DNA from: Euperipatoides rowelli | Taxonomy: Eukaryota > Onychophora > Udeonychophora > Euonychophora > Peripatopsidae | Direction: 5' to 3' (one strand) | Length of the DNA: 14,836 nt | Assembly: GCA_003024985.2 (NCBI GenBank) | Contig: PXIH01S0008682.1 | Shown here: in pieces, positions 1-8,700 of the stretch | How positions within the stretch are numbered: the stretch's first letter is position 1 | Layout: the number at the start of each line of letters is the position of its first letter | Notes under the pieces: model-generated | Databases searched by the model: none | Seen by the model: the letters and a program-made list of their open reading frames with translations, nothing else | What the model was told of the DNA's origin: nothing | Program-made: the position numbers and the translations under genes

Positions 1-374
1 TGCATTAAATTCTGATTTTAAAAATGTATAAGTTTATTCTTAAATGTTTTATTATATTTGTATTATGTTACCTGAAAGTAAAAACATCCCTATTCAGTAA
101 CAATGCATGGTTTTCCCCCAACCCACCACAGTATAACCCCGAGGTGGGGGAAATACCGTGAAAATGCCATTTTGTATTATTTTCAATATTTACTAAATTT
201 GCTATTGTTTTGCATGAAATGTGTAAATACATTTAAAAGTAGGATAACAAGGATCACTTTCATGTATAAACATTTATCTTAACTTTAACTATTTTGCCAC
301 AAGAACAAATCTTGCTTAGGTGCACAGTATTCCCCCCACTTCCCCTAATCTTAACTGCATGAAAAAAAAAACCA
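1..374. other. AT-rich stretch with no recognised gene
   Basis: No coding sequence is recognisable on either strand. The stretch is AT-rich apart from two C/G-rich islands near 111-156 and 328-345. It precedes the first recognisable part of the LINE and could be 5' LINE sequence, another repeat, or unique DNA. The sequence alone does not decide this. Confidence 0.4.
112..153. repeat. GC-rich inverted repeat
   Basis: Arms TTTCCCCCA (112-120) and TGGGGGAAA (145-153) are perfect reverse complements around a 24-base centre. A related C-run at 328-339 (GTATTCCCCCCAC) is nearly the complement of GGTGGGGGAAATAC at 143-156. An eight-base direct repeat CACAGTAT occurs at 126-133 and 323-330. These are the only strong GC islands in the left end and may be part of an unrecognised repeat family. 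Confidence 0.5.
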
Positions 375-560
375 AAACCAATTCAGACTTGAAGGGTATC
401 TCTCTTTCACTTGATAGATCTAGAGAAGAAAGAAAAAATATAAGGAAATGAGAGAGGAAGTAAAATCTAGAAATGCTTTTGGTGAAAAACTGACCATTTA
501 AAGAAGGAAAATTACAGAAAAAATAGTTAATGAAAAAACAAATACTGAAAATATATAGCC
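375..560 (+). pseudogene. LINE ORF1-like remnant
   Basis: Plus-strand reading across frames gives a basic, charged sequence with SREERKNIRK, SRNAFGEK and RRKITEK, ending just before the endonuclease domain. Short lysine/arginine-rich ends of this kind are common where LINE ORF1 or the inter-domain linker meets the endonuclease. Stops interrupt it (for example TAA at 498-500), so no intact frame exists. The assignment rests mainly on position. Confidence 0.4.
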
Positions 561-570
561 ATTAAGTGAT

Positions 571-1200
571 GACTCTTTACTTATATGTTACTCTAATTTG
601 TGTTCTATTAGAAACAAAATGTATGAACTTCTTTTTTTTTATTGAATTCCCCTGATATTTTTTTCTAACAGTCATGGCTGTCAGTTATTGATATGGTAAA
701 CACTTATGAGATACCTGGTTATGTGATTTAATTTATATATCAAACATACTTCTATTTGATGAATTTGTATTCCCTGATAATAATTGTGAATGCTTAGGTT
801 TTGTTTTAAACTCAAATAAAAAAAAATATTTGTTTGCTTTGTTTTATTGTCCACCTGATTTATTTGAATTAACTAAATAAATAAATAATCTGAATTACAT
901 AATGGAATATAATAATACTCACAATTTATATGATTTAATGATATTAGGAGATTTTAATCAACCGAATATTGTCCCATGGGAATTTGTCATTACCCCTCAA
1001 AGAGTTTAGGTTTTGTACTCTTTGATATTTTACAGAAAAATTGCTTATCTCAACATGTTAGATTTGACACGCATATTGGTTACTATAGTAAATCTTTGAT
1101 TGATTTAATTTTAAATAAAAAATTCTATTGGTCAATGATATGTACTACCCCCTTTAGGGTGTAGTGATCATGTCATAATAAAAATTATATATGAATTTAC
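571..1200 (+). pseudogene. LINE endonuclease domain, frameshifted
   Basis: The domain begins at about 571 with NLCSIRNK, the familiar N-terminal stretch of LINE exonuclease-endonuclease-phosphatase domains. It continues through LFALFYCPP (about 825-860) to ILGDFN at 941-958, whose D and N are catalytic positions. It ends in GCSDH at 1157-1171, the conserved C-terminal serine-aspartate-histidine motif. This enzyme nicks target DNA to prime reverse transcription. The start and GDFN are in different frames, and stops follow both, so the domain is dead as written. The key residues at the two clearest motifs are nevertheless kept, which suggests moderate rather than extreme age. Confidence 0.8.
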
Positions 1201-1256
1201 AATTAATAATGATTATTTTGAATTTTCATATTTATATTATAGTAGTACTAATTTTG

Positions 1257-3301
1257 AACTAATTGAATCTGAATTGAACAAAATTGATTACTCGTTGAGA
1301 TTTATTAATCCCTCTCGATTTGATAATGATTATAATACTAAAATAATAAGTGAAATAAAAAATATTATAGATCAGAATATTACTCGAAAAACAATTGTTC
1401 ATAAAGAGGGAAAAATTAGTAAACGGAAACAATTTCCTTAAGTTTCTTTGATGTAAACGGAGGTGAATGATCAAACTAGATTACTGATCAAGAAAAAAAA
1501 AGATGCTTTTGTGAAATATAAAAAGGATAAGCCAATGGAATCAAAGAAAGATTATAAATCTCTGAAAAATAAATTTAAAAACAGATTAAGAGAAGATAGA
1601 AAACAATTTGAGTTTGATCTTAATGAATCGTCTGATAGAGAGCCAAATTTGTTATTTAATTACTTGAAGAGTTACGGTAAGTCTGGCAACAATCAGATGG
1701 AGTTAGATTTGGGAAATGGTAGGTTAATCTCTGATAATCCTAAAATGATTAGTTCATTTTTAGACTTTTATACTAGATTGTGATTCTGTTGATTTTAAAC
1801 CGGTTACTAGCTTAGAGATTGAAACAGTTATNGCTAAAATTAAGGATTCTAAAACTGAATTAGGAGACAGTATTTCCAATTTTTATATCAAGCGATTTTT
1901 GACCTTTTTTTGTAGGCGTGCTAAAACTGTAATTAATAGTTCGCTGTCGATGGGAAAAATACCTGACGACTAAGAAGTTGGGACTTATAAAACCATTATT
2001 TAAAACTGGATCGAAAAAACTTATAAAGAATTATCGCCCCATAACTTCAACTTGTTCAATTTCTAAAATAATGGAAAAAATAGTTATCACTAGCATTAAT
2101 AATCATTTGACCATAAACAATATTATTTCTGTTAAACAATGATTTTATAAAAAACAAATTATCTGAACACTGTTTATTGGATAAAACTTTATTTATTAAT
2201 AGTAATTTTGATTCTGCTGTCGCAACTGATATCTATTTTGACCTATCAGCATCATTCGATACAGTTAATCATTCAATTGTCATAGAAAAATTAATTAAAT
2301 ATGGATTTCCTACTTATCTCACAAATTGGATAGCTGCCTTTATTCACAAAAGATGTGTCAAACTAGAATAAAACAGAGTACTGTCAGAATCTCCTAGCAT
2401 AACTAGCGGTGTCCCTCAGGGTGCGGTAAGCTCAACAACGCTTTTTAACATCTATATTGCTGATCTGGCAGACATAGTAAAATCTATTACATATATTTAT
2501 GCTGATGATATTTGTTTAGCTCGAGGAATTTACTCTGAAGAAGATAAAGAGATATTGCAGTGTGATAATAGATCATGTATGTACAGTACATGGTTAAGAG
2601 TCCATTCATTGATATTAAATTCTCAAAAAACTAATTATATTAGATATTCCTATAAGAAATTTATCTGTTCTTATGATGTTGAGGGATTAGAAATTTCTAA
2701 TTCTGAAACTCAAATTCTTAGGTGTTTAGTATGACAGAACAATGAGTTTTTCTAAACATGTTAATTATTTGGTAAATAGGGTTTATGCTAAATTTGCGAT
2801 GTTGAAAAATAAAATAAAGAATGTCACTATTAAATTGATAAAATTATTTTATAAGATTCATATTCAGCCAATGTGTGATTATTGTAATTCGGCCTGGTAT
2901 ACTTTGTACATCAAACATGCAGCAAAGATCGAAAGAAAATTCAGGAGATTAACCAAATCCATATTGTTTTTATTACTTGGAATATAAAATAAGATATTCA
3001 AAATTGAATGATCTCTTAATACCTAAGTTTATAAAGATTAGAGGAGATGTAATATTTTTATATGAAGAAATTATCATAAATAAAAATGTAAGAAATCTTT
3101 TTCCATTGATAATTGTGTAGGAGGAGAAGTCACCCATTTAAAATTCTTATCAATTATAGACATACTAAACTCATGGATTTTGTTATAGTTAACAGAGTTT
3201 CAAATTTTTGGAATGGTCTCTCCTGTGATCTTTCTATTTTTATGAATTTTCATAGTTTCAAAGAATATATTGATATTTATCTTCTGGAATGTTCAATGTA
3301 G
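1257..3301 (+). pseudogene. LINE reverse transcriptase and C-terminal domain, broken
   Basis: A lysine-rich linker (open 1463-1783) leads into the RT. KNYRPITSTCSISKIMEK lies at about 2019-2075, followed by DLSASFDTVNH in 2177-2371 (motif A, usually DLSKAFDTV). Next come GVPQGA at 2408-2425 (motif B) and YADD at 2498-2509 (catalytic aspartates present), then WLRVHSLILNSQKTNYI. The C-terminal part has QPMCDYCNSAW near 2865 and ends with NRVSNFWNGL and HSFKEYID before the stop at 3299-3301, as in CR1/Jockey-type LINEs. Several stops and frame changes separate the pieces. One base (1832) is an N. The enzyme would copy its RNA at the nicked target site. Confidence 0.9.
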
Positions 3302-3409
3302 CAGGTTAGAGATTAGTAAATGTATTTATTGTGTCTTATCAATTTGTTTGAGAATTTGTAATTATTTTTTTTCTACTGATTTTATACTCTAGCAGTGCCT
3401 GCCATGTAA

Positions 3410-3424
3410 AAGTCTTTAAGACTT
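3410..3424 (+). repeat. LINE 3' UTR stem-loop
   Basis: AAGTCTT and AAGACTT form a perfect 7-base inverted repeat around one central T, just upstream of the A/T-rich tail. LINE reverse transcriptases of several groups recognise a 3' RNA hairpin followed by a short repeated tail, and the position fits that role. Its function here is inferred from location only. Confidence 0.5.
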
Positions 3425-3434
3425 AAATCATGTA

Positions 3435-3456
3435 TAAAAATAAATAAATAAATTAT
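3435..3456 (+). repeat. LINE 3' tail, (ATAA)n-like
   Basis: AAAAATAAATAAATAAATTATA marks the end of recognisable LINE sequence and is the expected 3' tail. Non-repetitive sequence starts at about 3457 (GGCTGG). The matching upstream copy of the target site was not found. Confidence 0.65.
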
Positions 3457-3526
3457 AGGCTGGTTGCTTTCACTCCCTCTGGCTTTACAAACTCACTCAA
3501 AATCACATTTACAATGGTTGAAAAAT
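3453..3526 (-). CDS. Candidate last exon of the LRRC20-like gene (uncertain)
   Basis: On the minus strand an acceptor-like TTTTCAATAG is followed by an open stretch entered in phase 1. That matches the phase at which exon 3 leaves. The stretch encodes 23 residues ending PEGVKATSL and then TAA. As I recall it, vertebrate LRRC20 ends in PEG followed by six residues with A at the same spacing, which is the reason for proposing it. Against it: directly joined to exon 3 it would lack the final LRR, so another exon would be needed in between, and none was found. The match is only a few residues. The TAA falls within the A/T-rich tail of the adjacent LINE. It may be chance. Confidence 0.25.
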
Positions 3527-4415
3527 CTATTGAAAACATAGATACGTATAATGGCTAATTGTTTTGCATGACAAATGATTTTTACAATGCTAAAAATCAT
3601 TTTAAAATACTTTTTTTTTTTAAATTTCTCAGCAGGAGGAGATCATCTTTTTCCTGAAAAAATAAAATACATTCAACATGCATGGTACTTCTTCACCAAT
3701 GAGAAAAAAATCCTAGATACATGTATATTTGATTCAGAAAAAATAAATAAGAAATTATTTATGCTTTAATGCATTTTAATTATTTAAAAGAATAAATATG
3801 TTAACATAACAGAATAAAACAGCTGTAAGACCGTGGTGTTAAAAGGCTTTTGAGAACATCCGATGTTCAAAACTTTAAAATTAAATTCAGAAAATTAAGT
3901 CATTCTAATGGCAATACTCAACACTCTTCACGAAATCTTCGCTTTAACAATATATCTCGTAATGGTATTAAAATATAAAGAATCAACATGTAACAACAAA
4001 TATATACTAACATCACAATAAACCTACATGAGTATTTATGTAATTTTTTCAACGCATGAGAGGATTTTATACAAAAATAGAATATAGGCCTACTGTTTTA
4101 TAATAATAAATAAAATATAATATGGTATGTTCAATGTAACCAATTGATTATTTAACAGTTCTAAAATTAATTGGCCTGAGATATTTGAAAATAAATTGTT
4201 GTTCAGGTATTAAGTTTTAACATTGGTGAACTAGAGGGTGCTGAACAGAAGTAAGTTTTATGTTCTGTGTGTGAATTAATTAGATTGTAGAGATCGGTGA
4301 ATGGAACAAAGATTAATTTCCTGTATTTCTAAGATTTTATTATCATTACTAGTTTTAAAGCCCATCAAAACGCCGGGGAAAATAAGAATGAAATCATGTG
4401 GGACCCTTTTTGCCA
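3527..4415. other. Intron-like stretch, no supported gene
   Basis: The stretch is AT-rich with scattered short open frames and no recognisable domain. At 3620-3640 the plus strand has an acceptor-like tract before a 45-residue open frame, and the minus strand has TTTTTTCAG near 3652. Neither yields a recognised product. A conspicuous GC-rich block lies at about 4359-4388 (GCCCATCAAAACGCCGGGGA) and may belong to an unidentified repeat. If the LRRC20-like gene continues leftward, this is part of its third intron. Confidence 0.4.
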
Positions 4416-4508
4416 CGAATCATTTATCCATGTGTATTTATAAAGAGCATAATTTAGCCAAGTGTATTTATAAAGGGCATCATTTAGCCGTGTGTATTTA
4501 TAAGGGTG
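4416..4508. repeat. 30-bp minisatellite, three copies
   Basis: A 30-base unit containing GTGTATTTATAA (A/G)GGGCATCATTTAGCC-like sequence occurs about three times. The core TGTGTATTTATAA is at 4431, 4461 (first base changed) and 4491. The period is a multiple of three, so the plus strand reads as a CIYK-containing ten-residue repeat inside an open frame of 73 codons (4301-4522). No homologue is recognised, and the open frame probably follows from the repeat rather than from a gene. Confidence 0.75.
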
Positions 4509-4949
4509 AAGAGCAGCATTGAACTTTTATTATAATAGTTTACTGTAAATATTTGTTAAAGGAATAATTAATACATTATGAATAAACTATTGAGTTGCAA
4601 CGACAATTGTTTAATAGACTCACACACCTAATAAAGAATAAAGTATGCCTACCTATAATATAACAATCCTAAACATTTTTTAGAAAAATACAAAAGTGTC
4701 AGGTTCAATACAAGTCAGGAGAAAGTATGTTTCAACCTTCTGGAAAATATTAAAACGCATCCCATAACAAATTGCAGAACTAAAGAATTTCATTGTTCTT
4801 GTTCTATCACACATTCTACGCACATACATTTAATTATTTATTCACAAAATAACAATAATCATTTAAATTTTTCATATACTTGGAAACATAAAGAATAACC
4901 AAAATATTTAATCTTTAAATTTTATCTAAAGTTTATAAAACATTCTTAC
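4509..4949. other. Probable intron 3 of the LRRC20-like gene
   Basis: This is AT-rich sequence without supported coding, directly downstream (minus strand) of the strong donor GTAAGAATG at 4949-4941. Short minus-strand open stretches near 4560-4640 and 4700-4790 have no match to the missing LRR in the required phase. Confidence 0.5.
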
Positions 4950-5117
4950 CTGTAATATAATTTTTCTCTGCATTGATAGTGACTAAACTCACTAGTTTAA
5001 AAATGACTTTTGGTAATAATGCAAAATTGTTGTATGAAATATCTAATTTTTTCAAACAGGTCAATTGTATTAATTCATCTGGCAAAGCAGTAAGGCAGTT
5101 ATTGCTGAGATTGAGCT
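4950..5117 (-). CDS. LRRC20: LRRC20-like gene, exon 3 (two leucine-rich repeats)
   Basis: The minus-strand exon is bounded by acceptor TTTTTAG (ending 5118) and a consensus donor GTAAGAATG (from 4949). It is 168 bases, phase 1 at both ends. The first codon is completed across the splice as GAG (E). It then encodes 55 residues with two LRR units: LNLSNNCLTALPDEL and LKKLDISYNNFALLP, followed by LVTINAEKN, the start of a third. Aligned from memory to vertebrate LRRC20, the corresponding segment also has 55 residues with leucines, asparagines and prolines in register. LRR repeats form curved scaffolds for protein binding, and the partner of LRRC20 is not known to me. The exon is far too short and spliced to be found as a long open frame. 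Of the three exons, this is the most secure as an LRR exon. Confidence 0.88.
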
Positions 5118-5219
5118 CTAAAAATAAAATAAAATATTATGAATAAATGAAACCTGAAAAAAACAAAAATATAATAAATCTATTAACTTTCAAACATTAA
5201 ATAGGCTGGGCATTCCAGC

Positions 5220-5894
5220 CTCTAATCCACGGTGTCTTAACTTATAGGTCGCAACCCAAAACTGGGTTGCTTGGCATATTTTGTGGGTCCCGAAATATTT
5301 TCAACAAAAATAATATTTTTAGACAATAACATACCATGCGTTACAACTTTAAATTATTTTAAAAACTCTCGAGCCACTGTGAGTTAAATGTAATAGTTTC
5401 TTGTTATTCAGAATTCGCAAAAACTTTATTGCATGGCAACTCACCACACATTTTATTTATCTATCACTATCTGGCAACACTGTCAGATAGTGCTTCTGTA
5501 TTTGCTAATGAATTTGTTTGGCTTGTATGACTCATGGACTTGCTGCATTGCGTTTCCCACATTTCTTAAAAATTTCCTAATAACGTATTCATTGTAAGTA
5601 GTACTTAAAAACTGGAAGGCCTAAGTAAAGTCCTATTTTACCGTGTTTTTAACATTGCATATTTGATCGAAATCGATTAAAAACGATTATTTCACCTCTA
5701 GATTATAGGGTTGGGGCATAGTGGATTTCACATGTAGATGGAATTAGGGTTCAGGGTAATGGTAAGGTTAGGATTGTAAATAAAAAAATTAAGGCTACTA
5801 GCCATCTTGATCATGTCCCATTTGGTCGCTAAACCAAAACCATTACCCCAATATGGCTCGCAACTCAAAAAGGTTAAGAAACCCTGCTCTAATC
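5220..5894. mobile_element. Non-autonomous hAT element with 8-bp target duplication
   Basis: The element occupies 5228-5886 (659 bases), flanked by identical 8-base direct repeats CTCTAATC at 5220-5227 and 5887-5894. The ends are imperfect inverted repeats: CACGGTGTCTTAAC at the left and, on the complementary strand, CAGGGTTTCTTAAC at the right (12 of 14 match). They continue into GGTCGCAACCC and GAGTTGCGAGCC-like sequence. The 8-base duplication and CAG-GG-TTCTTAAC style ends are diagnostic of the hAT superfamily. The central TA of the duplication fits the Buster-type preference rather than the Ac type. No transposase coding is visible, so it would have been moved in trans. It lies in intron 2 only about 100 bases from exon 3. 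Confidence 0.9.
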
Positions 5895-6582
5895 AAACTT
5901 AATTTTCCATTAATCTATACATAGTCCACCTGTATCTTTTCATTATTGCAGTTACACAAATGTAAATATTTTATAAATTTATAATTAAATCATTAATAGA
6001 TTTTAAGTCTGCATAAATTAAGTTGCAGGCTAATTGATTAAGCAAAAATGGAATTGTTACAGTTTTTATTTTCTAATTACTTTTTTACACAGTAGAATTA
6101 CAATTTTTTATACATTTTGCAATTTAGACTTATGTAATCTTTTTTAAATTACTGCAGTTATAGCAGTATTCACATTAAAGAAAATATTGTATTATTTGAC
6201 AATATACATGTACATACTGTATGTTCAGATAGCCTATCAATTGCTGGTCGTATATAAAAGATTAGATCAGTGTTAAATTTATTAATTTCAGCAACAGTTT
6301 TCCTATATAAAATTGGCCAGGTATGACTGTGAATCATTAGCATATCTTTTACTCACTTTCTAAATATACAGCAACATTCAATTCTTAATAAAAATTATAA
6401 CATTTTAATCCCAATTGATATATTTTATTGTGAAAGAATCACAATGTAGCTACATATTCACTGGAGGCTTTAAATTATTTAAATAAAATAATTAAAACAA
6501 TAGAGGGCAATATAAAGCATCTTCAGCTATGATGAACGGTCAGCAATTTTTTTTAAAATTAAGAGAAAAATTAGATTCCACC
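5895..6582. other. Intron sequence, no feature seen
   Basis: AT-rich sequence between the hAT element and the left LTR. No coding, RNA gene or clear repeat was recognised on either strand. Confidence 0.5.
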
Positions 6583-6808
6583 TGTTATAATGTGTTAATA
6601 ATAAGAATGAAACAAATTAAACATCAAACAAACTTTTTATTTTGTGTTTCTGTTCAATGGTACATGTTATCCTGTAAGTCATGTTTGTTACTTCTAACTT
6701 TTCTATCCTCTTGCGCCCCTATCAACAAAGTGTTTTAACTATTATTTTTATTGAATAACCGGCAATTATTGTTATTAACTATTAAAACACATTAATAACA
6801 ATACTACA
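6583..6808 (-). repeat. 3' LTR of the gypsy element (226 bp)
   Basis: On the plus strand it starts TGTTATAATG and ends CAATACTACA, so it has the TG...CA ends expected on both strands. It matches 10997-11267 closely. Relative to that copy it lacks about 31 bases near 6765 and about 17 near 6798, besides smaller gaps. Immediately inside (6809-6830, minus strand AAAAAAAGTAAGTAA) is an A-rich tract that may be the polypurine tract. Confidence 0.92.
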
Positions 6809-6894
6809 TTACTTACTTTTTTTAAAAGAGTTTTCAGCATTGTTCTAAGTCTTGAAGGAGCTTTGACTCTTGGTCTCAAGTTGTGTCTTCCACC

Positions 6895-8005
6895 TTCTCT
6901 AATTTCTCGTCCTTGCTGTTTGGGTACCATCCATTTCACATATCTTGTCCTCTTCCTTCTTTTCCTTACTATTTGATTCGAGAGTTACATCCTGATTTTC
7001 TTCTTTCTTTTTGATTACTTTGAAATGGCTGCTATTCCTATATATTTTCTGGTCTTTCCTTTTTGCTGTTATCATGGAACCCTTCACTTGTTACTACGAA
7101 TGGTATCGGGTCAAAATGTGTCTTCATATTTGATAGCTTGTTGCTTCACAAGTACTTGATCTCCATTCTCTGGGTTTTTAGCTGAAATAGTGTTGTGTGC
7201 ATCATATGCTTGCTTCATCATCTTTTTTTGTTGATTTGCTCTTTCTGTAATGCTAACAACATCGATTTGGTTAATGATAAGTCTTGCATTGGAAAGATCC
7301 TTGTGCGGTAAGTACCTAAACATAAGCTCTGCTGGAGTAGCGTTGGTGCTCGGATGGGGTGTTGTACAATAGTCCTTTAATAATCTATGCATTTTTTGTT
7401 TCCAATCTTGTTTTAGTTCGAAAACTATTTTCAATATTTTGGAAATTGTCCTATTAAAACACTCGACACTACCGTTGGCCCTTGCAGGGTTATCTTACTG
7501 TGTTTTATTCCTAAATTAGCCATGAAGCTTTGAAGTCTTGGCTATTGAAAAGTGCACCGTTGTCGTTAATCAATGTTGTCGGTGTACCAAAGATTGAAAA
7601 GATCTTTTCCAGAACTTGTATATTTAGACCAGTAGATGTTGAAGATACTATTTCTATCAATGGGAATTTGCTAAATTGATCTACTAATACTAGCAGATAT
7701 TGTCCCTTTGGAAGGAGTCCTTTATGGTCTATGTTAATGGTATCCCTAGGACCTTTGGAAATCTCAGATGGACATAACAGTGGTTTGATGTTTTGATTGG
7801 TTACTGCTTGGCACATTGAACATTTTTGTTATCATCTTTTCCACTGCTTTATCTAAGGCCAGAAACTAAACCTTTTCTCTAAGCAGTAGTTTTGTTTGGC
7901 TAATGCCTTGATGGCTGACATGAGCAATGTCCATGACTCTAGCTTGTAATGATGTTGGCAGCACTAACCTGGTACCTCACAATAGCATGCTAACCTCTTC
8001 ATTTA
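6895..8005 (-). pseudogene. Gypsy integrase, frameshifted
   Basis: On the minus strand a zinc-binding segment appears first (HVSHQG at 7932-7915, then KCSMCQA near 7821-7801), so the HH-CC ligands are present. The core follows, with INIDHKG (about 7740-7720, first catalytic D) and INDNGALF (about 7570-7547, second D). ANGSVECFNRT (about 7483-7451) carries the catalytic E. The last lies in a different frame from the second D, so at least one frameshift separates them. A C-terminal stretch 7434-7111 has TTPHPSTNATPAELMF, and 7087-6899 has KGSMITAKRKDQ, the small C-terminal domain that binds DNA. The lysine/glutamate-rich end is of unknown role. Catalytic residues survive although the frame does not. 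Confidence 0.9.
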
Positions 8006-8269
8006 TAGATAACTCAATTTTTACTTTTTTTTTAGTCCTTTGAGCTGATTTGTGTCTAAATTTTTGTTTGCTGTTGTTGTCCAAGATCCAGTTGTTATAC
8101 ATTCTACACATGTTGTAATGTTATATCTTGTTTGGTGTGTTCCTGTATTTCTTTTTCTGTTATAGTTTTTGGGATTGAGTGGGATGTTACAAAACTGAAA
8201 TAGTTTTATGCTAGTCCGTTCATCTCATTTTTATTGTTTATTGGGTGACGAGATAAATAGTCCGATGGA

Positions 8270-8700
8270 TTGTTATTCAAAATTTTTCAATTTAAATTTC
8301 CAGCGTTCTAGTCTAGCTGACAAGCAGTGGTCATTTTTATTATTAAACATGTAAATTAAGGGCTTATGATCAGTAAAAACTTTAAATGTTTTGCAATAAA
8401 GGTAAATATGAAAGTGGTGAATGGCTCATGACATGGCCAATGCTTCCTTTTCTATATGAGAATAGTTGCTTTCTGTTGAGTTGAGAGCGTGAATGGCAAA
8501 AGCTATTATGCTTGGTTTGTCCTGTGACTTTTGGACTAGAATTGCACCTAGACCCGTTGGACTGGCGTTAACCCATAACTCTGTGTCTTTGGTTTTGTCA
8601 AAGTACGACAGATTTGTTGCCGATGTTAGCTTTTGTTTTGTCAAAGTATGACAGACTTGTTGCCGATGTTAGTTTTTGTTTTACTGTTTCAAATGCTTGT
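8270..8700 (-). pseudogene. Gypsy RNase H domain, catalytic residue lost
   Basis: The minus strand reads TELWVNASPTGLGAILVQK from about 8585, where the usual motif has D at the N position. One G-to-A change would explain the loss of the first catalytic aspartate. ESNYSHIEKEALAMS follows, and TDHKPL at about 8374-8355 carries a further active-site D. The domain normally degrades the RNA strand after cDNA synthesis. Its N-terminal side is disturbed by the 43-base tandem duplication at 8593-8678. Confidence 0.85.
8593..8678. repeat. 43-bp tandem duplication inside pol
   Basis: TTTTGTCAAAGTACGACAG...GATGTTAGC is repeated with a period of exactly 43 bases (TCAAAGTA at 8598 and 8641). The copies differ by a few C/T changes. 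On the minus strand each copy encodes KQKLTSAT(S/N)LSYFDKTK. Because 43 is not a multiple of three, the duplication shifts the frame between the RT thumb and RNase H. Confidence 0.9.

Larger units (their letters stand above)
375..3456 (+). mobile_element. Degenerate non-LTR retrotransposon (LINE, Jockey/CR1/L2 group)
   Basis: A plus-strand LINE reads in the expected order: the tail of an ORF1-like protein, an apurinic-type endonuclease, a reverse transcriptase, a C-terminal domain, a short 3' UTR with a stem-loop, and an ATAA-rich tail. Reading requires changing frame several times, and in-frame stops occur (for example near 1440, 1780 and 1975), so it is inactive. The endonuclease-RT order, and the absence of LTRs, place it in the endonuclease-bearing LINE superfamilies. 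The C-terminal domain looks most like Jockey/CR1/L2-type elements, but the clade is not settled. The left boundary is uncertain because no target-site duplication was found. If the minus-strand LRR gene continues to the left, the element sits antisense within or downstream of it. Confidence 0.85.

Noticed and set aside
1259-1474. Minus-strand open frame of 71 codons
   Set aside because: It is antisense to the LINE linker before the RT, with low-complexity AT-driven composition.
3575-3769. Plus-strand open frame with an acceptor-like TTTCTCAG and the peptide GGDHLFPEKIKYIQHAW
   Set aside because: It looks exon-like for about 45 residues, but no family is recognised, there is no convincing partner exon, and such lengths occur by chance here.
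4301-4522. Plus-strand open frame of 73 codons containing CIYK repeats
   Set aside because: The open frame is explained by a 30-base minisatellite. No homologue, start context or splice partner supports a gene.
4560-4645. Minus-strand string SIKQLSLQLNSL resembling an LRR core
   Set aside because: It has the right spacing of leucines, but the only acceptors give the wrong phase after exon 3, and a stop follows at once. Probably chance.
6529-6738. Plus-strand open frame of 69 codons with a hydrophobic C-terminus
   Set aside because: It lies mostly in the LTR. A very similar frame occurs at 10940-11173 because the LTR is present twice, so it is repeat sequence rather than a gene.
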